A DNA stretch of 64,000 bases. Source: JACVRW01 sp963739095 (GTDB taxonomy: Bacteria; Actinomycetota; Thermoleophilia; Solirubrobacterales; Thermoleophilaceae). Each line of letters opens with the position of its first letter. The first letter of the stretch is position 1. This document shows, in pieces, positions 47,626 through 54,867 of this stretch. The translations under genes and the position numbers were made by a program. The notes below the pieces were generated by a model. That model searched no databases. It saw only the letters and a program-made list of their open reading frames with translations, and was not told the DNA's origin. Where the stretch lies: the NCBI GenBank assembly GCA_963739095.1, contig CAVTZF010000001.1, forward strand, positions 1 to 64,000. Reading direction: 5' to 3'.

Positions 47626-48710
47626 CGCTCGGCGCCTGCGACGAGCGTCCTGGTCACGCGCAGGTCGTCGTCGAGGATCACGACGTCGGCCGGTGCGCCC
47701 GGCTCGAGCAGGCCGAGCTCCGGCCGCCCGGCGAGCAGCGCGGGGGCTCGGCTGACCGCGTGGACCGCCTCGGCGAGCGTGGCGCCGTTCTCGACCAGCA
47801 ACCGCAGCGAGCGGTCGAGCGCGCCCACGCTGCCGGCGAGCGTGCCGTCGGCGAGCGTCGAGCGCCCGTCCCGAACCTCTATCTGCCGGCCGCCGAGCTC
47901 GAAGCGGCCGTCGCCGAGCCCGGCCGCGGCGACGGCGTCGCTGACGAGGCACAGCCGCGTGCCCGCCGCACGGCGGACGACCGCCACGGTTTCCGGCGCC
48001 AGGTGGACGGCGTCGACGATCGCGGTGATCGCGACGTCGTCGCGCGCGAGTGCCGCCCCGGCCGGGCCCGGATCGCGAGCGGCGAAGGGGCGGTGGGCGT
48101 TGTGGATGTGGGTGATCGCCCGCGCGCCGCGGTCGAAGGCGGCGTGAGCCGTGAGCGCGCTCGCGTCGGTGTGCCCGATGCGCACCTCGATCCCGCGCCC
48201 GACGAGCCATTCGACGAGCTCGAGTCCGCCCGCCAGCTCCGGCGCCAGGGTCATCGTGGCCACGGGGCCCGCGGCGAGCAGATGCTCGGCGAGCGCCGGG
48301 TCGGGCTCGCGCAGGTGCTCCAGCGGATGCGCCCCGCGCCGGGCCGGCGACAGGAACGGCCCCTCGAGGTGGAATCCGAGCAGCCGGACCGGTGAGCGCT
48401 CGGCCGCCGCGGCGCCGCGCGCGAGTGCCGCCCGCACGGCCTCCGGCGGCGCACTGACCAGGGTGGGCTGGAAGGCCGTTACCCCGGCGGTGGCGAGCGC
48501 GGCGCCGGCTTTGGCGTAGCCGTCCGGGTCGGCATTCAGGAAGTCGACGCCGGCAAAGCCGTTGACCTGGAGGTCGATGAACCCCGGCACCGCCAGGCCG
48601 CCCTCGCCGGCCGGCGACACGCCGAGCCTCGCGATCCTCCCGTCCTCCACCTCGAGGTCGCCGCCGACCTCGACACCGCCCGCGAGCGCCGCCCGAACGC
48701 CGAGCCTCAC
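47622..48710 (-). CDS. nagA: N-acetylglucosamine-6-phosphate deacetylase
   Basis: 362 residues. Amidohydrolase fold: VPGFIDLQVNGFAGVDFLNAD, LGFHLEGPFLSPARRGAHPLEHL (metal Glu), VRIGHTDASALTAHAAFDRGARAITHIHNAHRPFAARDPG (metal His pairs), LVSDAVAAAGLGDG with the catalytic Asp, and GSVGALDRSLR. Recycles amino sugars from peptidoglycan. It overlaps the response-regulator gene by 4 bases, so it is part of the envelope-stress operon upstream, and the convergent smpB by 4. Confidence 0.9.
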   Translation of the reverse strand: MRLGVRAALAGGVEVGGDLEVEDGRIARLGVSPAGEGGLAVPGFIDLQVNGFAGVDFLNADPDGYAKAGAALATAGVTAFQPTLVSAPPEAVRAALARGAAAAERSPVRLLGFHLEGPFLSPARRGAHPLEHLREPDPALAEHLLAAGPVATMTLAPELAGGLELVEWLVGRGIEVRIGHTDASALTAHAAFDRGARAITHIHNAHRPFAARDPGPAGAALARDDVAITAIVDAVHLAPETVAVVRRAAGTRLCLVSDAVAAAGLGDGRFELGGRQIEVRDGRSTLADGTLAGSVGALDRSLRLLVENGATLAEAVHAVSRAPALLAGRPELGLLEPGAPADVVILDDDLRVTRTLVAGAER

Positions 48711-49348
48711 GGCCCGAGCCCGCGCTCCACGGCCCAGCGCGACAGCTCGTGCCGGCTCGAGAGCTGCAGCTTGCGCAGCACCGACGAAACATGCGCCTCG
48801 ACCGTCTTCGGCGAGATGTCGAGCCGCAGCGCGATCTCCTTGTACATGTAGCCGCGCGCGATGTGCTGCAGCACCTCGCGCTCGCGCGGCGTGAGCGCGT
48901 CGAGCTCGGACTCCGGCTGGGGCGCGGGGCCGGCGAACGCGTCGAGCACGAAGCCCGCGAGCCGCGGCGAGAAGACGGCGTCGCCGCCCTCCACGCGGCG
49001 CACCGCGTCGGCCAGCTCGTCGCCCGAGATGTTCTTCGTCACGTAGCCGCGGGCCCCGGCGCGGATCACCGCAATCACGTCCTCCGCCGCGTCCGACACC
49101 GACAGCGCCAGGAAGCGTGGGGGCCGCTCGACCTCGGCCGCGACCCGGCGGATGACCTCGACGCCGCCGCCGTCGGGCATGTGGACGTCGAGCAGCACGA
49201 CCTCGGGGTCTAGCTCGCGGATCGCGCGCACGGCCTCCTCGACGCCGCTTGCCTCGCCCACGACCTCGAGCAGCGGGTCGAGCTCCGAGCGCACGCCGGC
49301 GCGGAAGAGCTGATGATCGTCGACGATCAGGACGCGCGGCTCGCTCAT
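48707..49348 (-). CDS. NarL/FixJ-type response regulator
   Basis: 213 residues. Receiver domain: RVLIVDDHQLFRAGV with the acidic pocket, VVLLDVHMPDGGG (phosphoacceptor Asp about 54), ALSVSDAAEDVIAVIRAGARGYVTKN. C-terminal LuxR HTH: LTPREREVLQHIARGYMYKEIALRLDISPKTVEAHVSSVLRKL. Coupled by 4-base overlaps with the PspC-kinase before and nagA after. Confidence 0.93.
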   Translation of the reverse strand: MSEPRVLIVDDHQLFRAGVRSELDPLLEVVGEASGVEEAVRAIRELDPEVVLLDVHMPDGGGVEVIRRVAAEVERPPRFLALSVSDAAEDVIAVIRAGARGYVTKNISGDELADAVRRVEGGDAVFSPRLAGFVLDAFAGPAPQPESELDALTPREREVLQHIARGYMYKEIALRLDISPKTVEAHVSSVLRKLQLSSRHELSRWAVERGLGP

Positions 49349-50664
49349 GTGCGCGCCTCCAGGACGAGCTCGACCTCGGTGCCCGCGTCGGCCGAGCTCG
49401 TGATCGTCGCCCTCCCTCCGTGGCGCTTCATCCGGCCCACGATAGATTCGCGGACGCCGCGCCGGTCGGCCGGCAGATGCTCAGGGTCGAAGCCCGGGCC
49501 GCGGTCGCGCACGAAGACCTGCGTGCGGCCGTCGGAGCTTTCGGCGTAGACGTCGACCGGCGAGCCGCCGCCGAACTTGGCGGCGTTCGTCATCGCCTCG
49601 CGCGCCGCGGCCACGATCGCCTCGACGGACGGATCGAGGTCGCGGTCGCCCACGACCACGACCTCGACGGGCACGCCGTAGCGCTCCTCGACCTCCGTGG
49701 CTGCGGCCTCGAGTGCGGGCGCCAGCCGCGCAGCCGCGCCGGGCGCCGGCCGCTCGGCAAGCCAGGCGCGCAGCTCGCGCTCCTGGCGACGCGCGATGGC
49801 TGCGACCTCCTGCGGATCGCCCGCGCGACGCTGCACCATCGCGAGCGTCTGCAGCACGGAGTCATGAAGATGTGCGGCGACCTCGGCGCGCTCCTGCGAG
49901 CGGATCCGCTCGGCGCGCTCCGATGTCAGCGAGCGGACGAGCCGCACGATCCAGGGGGCGAAGATCACGCCGAGCACGACGACCGCGACGAGCACCGACA
50001 GCAGCACGTCGCGCGCCGCGCTCAGCGCTCCGGTCGCCTGCAGGAAGACGAGGCCAGCGGCGATGACGAGCGCGATGCCGACCCCGGTGCGCGAGACGGC
50101 GAGCGCCGCGCGCCGGCCCTCCTCGTGCCTGAGCTCGTCGAGCGCGGCGGCGACGCGGCTGCCGAGGCCCTCCTCGCCCGTGGCGGGCGCGGGCGCGGAC
50201 GACGACGCCGCTGTCGCGACGGAAGGCCGCGGCGGCGGCTTCACTGCGGCGGGCTCCGGCTCGCGCGAGCCGAGCGACTGGCGCCAGATCAGCGCGCCGC
50301 CGGTCGCCACCAGCACGAGCGGCCAGGCGAGCGCGTCCGAGAACCAGATTCCGAGGCCTCGGAAGGTGAGCAGCACGCTCAGGAGCAGGAGGCCGGTCCC
50401 GAGCGCGACCTCGACGGCAGCGCGGCCCCTCGGCGCGCGCCTCGGGGCGGTCGCCTGAGCGTCGCCGGCTGGGATGAGGAGCCAGGCCAGCGGGTAGAGG
50501 ACGAGACCGATGCCGCCGGCCACCGTGGCGACGACGAAGGCGAAGCGCACCAGCCACAGATCGATCCCGTAGCGGCGCGCGATGCCGGCGCAGACGCCGC
50601 CGAGCCAGCCGTGCTCGCGGTCGCGGCGCAGAACCTTTGGGGCGTTGGGCGCGACGGCGCTCAT
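49345..50664 (-). CDS. Histidine kinase with N-terminal PspC domain (LiaS-like)
   Basis: 439 residues from the ATG of MSAVAPNAPKVLRRD. A PspC domain (about 12-70: HGWLGGVCAGIARRYGIDLWLVRFAFVVATVAGGIGLVLYPLAWLLIPAGD) opens the protein, followed by about four TMs, HisKA_3 dimerisation helix (EVAAHLHDSVLQTLAMVQRR with the phospho-His) and HATPase_c (AREAMTNAAKFGG, VFVRDRGPGFDPEHLPADRRG, GTEVELVL). Resembles actinobacterial sensor kinases of the Lia/Psp envelope-stress type. Confidence 0.92.
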   Translation of the reverse strand: MSAVAPNAPKVLRRDREHGWLGGVCAGIARRYGIDLWLVRFAFVVATVAGGIGLVLYPLAWLLIPAGDAQATAPRRAPRGRAAVEVALGTGLLLLSVLLTFRGLGIWFSDALAWPLVLVATGGALIWRQSLGSREPEPAAVKPPPRPSVATAASSSAPAPATGEEGLGSRVAAALDELRHEEGRRAALAVSRTGVGIALVIAAGLVFLQATGALSAARDVLLSVLVAVVVLGVIFAPWIVRLVRSLTSERAERIRSQERAEVAAHLHDSVLQTLAMVQRRAGDPQEVAAIARRQERELRAWLAERPAPGAAARLAPALEAAATEVEERYGVPVEVVVVGDRDLDPSVEAIVAAAREAMTNAAKFGGGSPVDVYAESSDGRTQVFVRDRGPGFDPEHLPADRRGVRESIVGRMKRHGGRATITSSADAGTEVELVLEART

Positions 50665-50840
50665 CGGCCCCGCGTCAACCCCCGTGCCAGCAGGATCGCC
50701 CCCGCCGCGGCGCACGCGACGGGGGCGAGCAGGGCGAAGCTGAGCCCGAGCACGTCGGTGGCGTCGAGCAGCAGGATCAGCCCGAGCACGAGCACCGCGA
50801 CGCCCGCTACGAAGGAAGCGACGTCGGGCTTCGAGGTCAC
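50661..50840 (-). CDS. Small two-helix membrane protein
   Basis: 59 residues from a GTG that overlaps the preceding stop (GTGA); a GTG 12 bases earlier is possible. Two hydrophobic helices: FVAGVAVLVLGLILLL and FALLAPVACAAAGAILLARGL. It sits between the PspC/toast-rack gene and the kinase with 4-base overlaps on both sides. Similar to the short LiaF-like TM region; role probably as partner of the kinase, inferred from context only. Confidence 0.7.
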   Translation of the reverse strand: MTSKPDVASFVAGVAVLVLGLILLLDATDVLGLSFALLAPVACAAAGAILLARGLTRGR

Positions 50841-52246
50841 CTGGTCTCGCACGCAGCGTTCATGCCGCGGTCGACGCCGTTGTCGGCGTGGTCGAAGTCC
50901 CCGTCGAAACGGGCCTCATACTCGCCGAAGTCGCTCGTCGAGTGGCCGATCAGGAGCTCGCCCACCCCGATCTCGGCGTCCACCACGAGCCTGCTCGTAT
51001 CGGGCGGGGCCGTGCGCTGCTCGTCGTAGTCCACGTCGATGCCGTCGCTGTCCGAGTCGAACACGCCGGCGTAGCCCATCCCGACGTTCGCCGTCGTGGC
51101 CACGCAGACATCGTCGGGAACGATCAGCCGCGCCGAGCCGACGCCCAGGTCGAGCTGGAGCGGGGTGTCGCCGGCGGGCAGGTCGGTATCGCGGAGGTCG
51201 ACAACCAGCTCGCCGATGCCGAGCTCGTAGCGGTCGCGCAGGTCGACCGTCGAGTCAGGGTTGTAGTGGCGATCGCCGACGCCGCCGTCGAGATCGATGC
51301 CCGCCGCGGAGACCGTGCCCGCCGAGAACGCGAGTGCCAGCGCCGGCAGGATCAGCCAGCGAACGGGCTTGAGGAACGCGCCCACAACGATCGCGACGCC
51401 GGCCGCGATCACCAACGCGGCGACGATCGCCTCGCCGCCGGCAGCCGCGGCCCACGCTCCTCCAACCGCCACGATCGCGCAGAGGACGAGGAGCCCGAGC
51501 CCGAGCGCAGCGCGGCGGGCGATGTCCCCGGCGTCTCCGCTCGGTCCCTCTCCGGAGACGAGCCACCAGACAAGGACACCGGCCGCGACCAGAACGGCGA
51601 GTGGGACGAGAACGGCCCAGATGATGAGTCCACCACCAAGAAGAAAGGGCCACGCGATGACCAGCAAGACCACGACGCCCGCGATCACGAGCGCTCGACT
51701 ACGGCCGTCGACGGAAGCTCCGTCGACGGCCGCCTGAGCCACCGAATCCTCCTTCGGGATCAGCAGCATTGCCGCCAGGTACAGCAGCACTCCCGCGCCG
51801 CCGATCAGGGTCAGCACGATCGCGCCGATCCGGAAGAAGACCGGGTCTGTGTTGAAGTAGCGCCCGAGACCCGCACAGACGCCGCCGAGCACGCGGCCCT
51901 GCTGCGAACGCAGCAGGCGCCGCGGGGGCGGGGCGGCACCCGGGCCGCCACCGGCGGCCCCACCGCCCGCGCCCCCGCCGGCGCCTGCAGCCGCTCCGAT
52001 CGGCTCGGTGGGGGCCTCGTCGCCGGCCGGCGCCTGCGGCCCGCGCGGGTCCTCAGGTCCCTGGTCCGCCTCGGGCTGCTCGGCCGTGGGCTCCTCGGCT
52101 GCGGGCGGCTCCTCGACGGTCGGAGCGTCCTCGGTCGGCTCGTCGTCGCTCGCCCGCTCGGGCTCGTCCGCGGGACCCTCGGCGGTCGGCTCGTCGCCGC
52201 CCTCGGGCTCGTTCTCGTCGTGGATGTGCTCGTTGCGGTCTTCCAT
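50837..52246 (-). CDS. PspC domain protein with C-terminal toast-rack (LiaF-like) domain
   Basis: 469 residues from the ATG of MEDRNEHIHD, preceded by GGAGGA. An acidic Glu/Pro-rich region (1-65) and a Gly/Ala linker lead to a PspC domain (about 88-140: LLRSQQGRVLGGVCAGLGRYFNTDPVFFRIGAIVLTLIGGAGVLLYLAAMLLIPKED), five or six TMs, and a C-terminal beta-rich domain (about 315-460: YELGIGELVVDLRDTDLP, LDLGVGSARLIVPDD, VDAEIGVGELLIGHS) typical of DUF2154/toast-rack. First gene of the envelope-stress operon. Confidence 0.85.
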   Translation of the reverse strand: MEDRNEHIHDENEPEGGDEPTAEGPADEPERASDDEPTEDAPTVEEPPAAEEPTAEQPEADQGPEDPRGPQAPAGDEAPTEPIGAAAGAGGGAGGGAAGGGPGAAPPPRRLLRSQQGRVLGGVCAGLGRYFNTDPVFFRIGAIVLTLIGGAGVLLYLAAMLLIPKEDSVAQAAVDGASVDGRSRALVIAGVVVLLVIAWPFLLGGGLIIWAVLVPLAVLVAAGVLVWWLVSGEGPSGDAGDIARRAALGLGLLVLCAIVAVGGAWAAAAGGEAIVAALVIAAGVAIVVGAFLKPVRWLILPALALAFSAGTVSAAGIDLDGGVGDRHYNPDSTVDLRDRYELGIGELVVDLRDTDLPAGDTPLQLDLGVGSARLIVPDDVCVATTANVGMGYAGVFDSDSDGIDVDYDEQRTAPPDTSRLVVDAEIGVGELLIGHSTSDFGEYEARFDGDFDHADNGVDRGMNAACETR

Positions 52247-52384
52247 GCTGTCCTCCGATGGCTTGCCTGCGTGTGCCATCGAGACTGCCGCCCTGGAGGT
52301 GATTCGCCTATTGGGAATGATCCCTAAGGGCGCTTCCCAGGGGGGTCCTTGCAAGGCTCGCCGCTAGACTTGGCAGGGCAACAA

Positions 52385-52758
52385 GGGGGCGAACCAGCTT
52401 CGACGTGGGGCTGACGTTTCCGATGTGGCGAGTCGAGGACTCCGGGTTGGCCTCGTAAAAAAATCCCGGAAACCAAATAAACTGCGAACTCTCAAGATCA
52501 CGAGTTCGCCCCTCACCGCTTAATTAGGTGAGGGAGTCGCGCCGGATAGCCCGCGGTCCGGGCACGCGGCTTCAGATAGCGGGCTTACCCAGGCGGCCTG
52601 ACCCTCGGTCGCACGGGGACATTTCAGAGGGTGTGGCGCCGGGGACGTGCCCCGCGGATTGACCGAACCGGTTGCCGAGATTCGACTCCGACGGGAACGC
52701 TCGTAGCAAGCATCGGAAGTGTGTTCCGCGGACGCCGGGGCAGTGCCGGCCGCCTCCA
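52385..52758 (+). ncRNA. ssrA: Transfer-messenger RNA
   Basis: The 5' GGGGGCG pairs with 3' CGCCTCC as acceptor stem; CCA is not encoded. The 5' domain has the conserved cttcgac; the tag frame begins GCG (52484) and reads ANSQDHEF, and the stop TAA sits in the loop between CCTCACC and GGTGAGG. In the given sequence TAA is one base out of frame: a run of four C at 52509-52512 gives APHRLIR, three C would give ANSQDHEFALTA-stop. The T-arm is GCCGG-GGCAGTG-CCGGC, a loop unlike the usual TTCRANN. smpB is 4.8 kb upstream. TAGACT (52365-52370) may be the -10. Confidence 0.88.
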
Positions 52759-52772
52759 CTCACACTCTCCAA

Positions 52773-52797
52773 GGGGCCCCGCACGTGGCGGGGCCTC
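52773..52797 (+). terminator. Hairpin downstream of ssrA
   Basis: GGCCCCGC (52775-52782) and GCGGGGCC (52788-52795) pair perfectly over a 5-base ACGTG loop, starting 16 bases after the tmRNA. Followed by tctgtcgtt, only a weak U tract; probable intrinsic terminator. Confidence 0.65.
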
Positions 52798-52848
52798 TGT
52801 CGTTCAGGGGCGCTGCAGCGGTCAGCCGACGCGCCGGCCTCGGCGGGG

Positions 52849-53109
52849 CTAGACGCGGTCTGGTCTGGCCCCAGTCTGTCCGACCGCGGGCACCGGTTCG
52901 GCCGGCCGCGCGTTCCCGGACTCCGGTGAGGAGCGCTCGACCTCGCGCATCGCCTTGAGCGCGACCTGGACTCGCTCGAGTTCGTGTTCGGCGTCGGCGA
53001 GCTCTTTGCGGGCTCGTTCGACGCGCTCCTCGAAGCGGGTCACTTCACGCTCGAGCACCTGTTCTGCGGAGAGCGCTCTGCCTGTCGGCTGCTGCTTGTT
53101 CTTCGCCAT
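52849..53109 (-). CDS. Small coiled-coil protein
   Basis: 86 residues. One long amphipathic coiled coil (about residues 14-58: LSAEQVLEREVTRFEERVERARKELADAEHELERVQVALKAMRE), with a basic N-terminus (MAKNKQQP) and disordered Pro-rich C-terminus. No TM or signal peptide. It lies between the tmRNA and a peptidoglycan-binding/recombinase-like fusion gene. Function unknown. Confidence 0.6.
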   Translation of the reverse strand: MAKNKQQPTGRALSAEQVLEREVTRFEERVERARKELADAEHELERVQVALKAMREVERSSPESGNARPAEPVPAVGQTGARPDRV

Positions 53110-53207
53110 CGTGGTTGCCTCTCTCAGGGTCGGGTGTGTTCCCGGTCAGGAAGGTCCGATGATCGTCGCAAGCGGCCAATTTCGCCAACGCTCACGGCGC
53201 GGCCCGA

Positions 53208-53233
53208 GGCGGCCCCGCCGAGGCGGGGCCGCC
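53208..53233. terminator. Perfect 12-bp GC inverted repeat
   Basis: GGCGGCCCCGCC and GGCGGGGCCGCC with only two bases between. It lies 30 bases beyond the stop of the minus-strand recombinase-like gene, so a terminator hairpin is the likely role. No U-run. Confidence 0.5.
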
Positions 53234-53262
53234 CTGCGGGCGCTCGATGAGGCCAGCTTTCG

Positions 53263-54792
53263 TCAGTGCAGAGGCTTGCCTCCCGGCGTTCCGGCCTTTC
53301 GCTGCGCCGGCTTGCCCTTCTTGGGACGCCGGTAGCCGGCGGCCGCCTGGACGCTCGAGGGGCGCCACTGCGACCCGCCGCGGAGGGTCGGCACCCCTTC
53401 CTCGTTGAGCCTGTCGGCAATCGCCTGGAGGGTCATACCCTCCTCGCGCATCGCGGCGATCCGCTCCTTGAGGTGCGGTACGTCCTCGACCGCAGGCCTG
53501 CCGGACTTGCCGCGGGCCGCGCGGGCCGCGGCGAGGCCCTTACTGGTCTGCTCGCCGATCCTCCTGCTCTCCCACTGGCCGACCGACATCAACGTGCGAG
53601 CCGTCAGTGCCCCCGACGTTGAGGCCGTGTCGAGCCTCATGTCGATGGCGACGAGCCGGTGGTCGTTGCCGACCACCCATTCGACGACCTGGGCGAGATC
53701 GGACGCTGAGCGGCTGAGCCGCTCGAGCTCTGATACGACCAGGCATGACGCGTGGCCCTCCGCCAGGCGGTCAAGCGCATACTGCAGGCCGGGGCGGTCG
53801 AGCCCCTTCGGGTGGCCGTTCTCGACGTCACGGACCACGTGCAGGAGCTGCCAGCCGCGGCTGCGGCAGAGCTCCTCGATCTTGGACGCCTGCTCGTCGA
53901 GCGCGGCGCGGTCGTCTGTTACGGGCACGCTGACGTAACCGATCGCCCGCACCGGCTCACGCGGGCTGGCGGCAGTGACTGTGCCGCGTGCGCGCGCTAC
54001 GGCGGCGGTCGGCGCGGGCGGCCTGGTTGGGCCGGCCGGGCTGACCGGGCTGACCGGAATGGCCGGCTCGCGCCGGGCGGCACGCCTGCGCCGGCCGGCG
54101 AGCACGCCGAACGCAGCTCCGATGAGCAGCGTGAGAGCGGCCAACGCCAGCACGAGCGGCGGCTCAATGCCGCTGTCTGTGTCGACGTCGTCCACGAGCG
54201 GCAGCGCGGCCGCGCCTGAAGACGCCCGCTGAGCGGCCTGCCGGGCCTCTCGCCGGGCCTGCCGGTCCTCCCGCCTGTCTGCTCGGCGGTCGGCCTGCTG
54301 CGCCTGGGCGCGGCGGGCGCGCTTCAGCCGGGTCACGGCCGCCTTGGTGCGCGGGCCGAACAGGCCGTCTATCTGGCCCGGACGGGCGCCTGCGCGGCGC
54401 AGCCGCAGCTGCAGACCGCGCACGCCGAGCGAGCGCGCCAGGGCACGCCACGTGCGCGGCCCTGCGACGCCGTCCTGGGCGAGCCCTGTGGCCGCCTGGA
54501 AGCGCAGCAGCGCCGTCTCGGTGCGCGGCCCGAACAGGCCGTCGACCGTCCCCGGCTTCCAGCCGAGCCGCCGCAGCGCACGCTGGAGCGTCCGCACCCG
54601 GCGGGTCTCGGCGCGCTGGCTGCCGTAGCCTGCGCCTTGGTCGATCGGTGCCGCAGCGGCCATCTTGGCCGGCGCCACCAGGTTGTCTGCGCCGCTGGCG
54701 ACGCAGGTGCCCGTGCCGGCGAGCAGGAGCAGGGCGGCTGCGAGAGCCCCTGTTCCGGCCCACATGCTGGGCGTACGAAGTATCCGTACCAT
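53263..54792 (-). CDS. Peptidoglycan-binding, transmembrane, serine-recombinase-like fusion protein
   Basis: 509 residues. Order: signal peptide/anchor (1-35, LAAALLLLAGTGTCVA); two PG_binding_1 repeats (about 62-118 and 122-160, both with IDGLFGPRT or VDGLFGPRT); Arg/Ala/Gln-rich linker; TM helix (211-233); Pro-rich linker; resolvase-like domain (281-425: AIGYVSVPVTDDRAALDEQ, VVSELERLSRSASDLAQVVEW, VGQWESRRIGEQTSKGLAAAR); and a C-terminal recombinase-type HTH (about 430-482: MTLQAIADRLNEEGVPTLRGG). The YxRVS active site of serine recombinases is YVSVP here, so both Arg and catalytic Ser (at 288 and 290) are replaced. Predicted to link peptidoglycan outside to a DNA-binding domain inside. Not a normal recombinase. 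Confidence 0.85.
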   Translation of the reverse strand: MVRILRTPSMWAGTGALAAALLLLAGTGTCVASGADNLVAPAKMAAAAPIDQGAGYGSQRAETRRVRTLQRALRRLGWKPGTVDGLFGPRTETALLRFQAATGLAQDGVAGPRTWRALARSLGVRGLQLRLRRAGARPGQIDGLFGPRTKAAVTRLKRARRAQAQQADRRADRREDRQARREARQAAQRASSGAAALPLVDDVDTDSGIEPPLVLALAALTLLIGAAFGVLAGRRRRAARREPAIPVSPVSPAGPTRPPAPTAAVARARGTVTAASPREPVRAIGYVSVPVTDDRAALDEQASKIEELCRSRGWQLLHVVRDVENGHPKGLDRPGLQYALDRLAEGHASCLVVSELERLSRSASDLAQVVEWVVGNDHRLVAIDMRLDTASTSGALTARTLMSVGQWESRRIGEQTSKGLAAARAARGKSGRPAVEDVPHLKERIAAMREEGMTLQAIADRLNEEGVPTLRGGSQWRPSSVQAAAGYRRPKKGKPAQRKAGTPGGKPLH

Positions 54793-54867
54793 CGTTGTCT
54801 CCTCATCGAGCGTCTGGTCCTGGCGCGTCTTGCGCCGGGACGGGTCCTGGTCAGAAGCCCGGTGGGC

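Noticed and set aside
52385..53262. Integrative element at the 3' end of ssrA
   Set aside because: The nearby recombinase-like gene lacks the catalytic Ser and has a signal peptide; I found no second copy of the tmRNA 3' end, integrase or phage genes.
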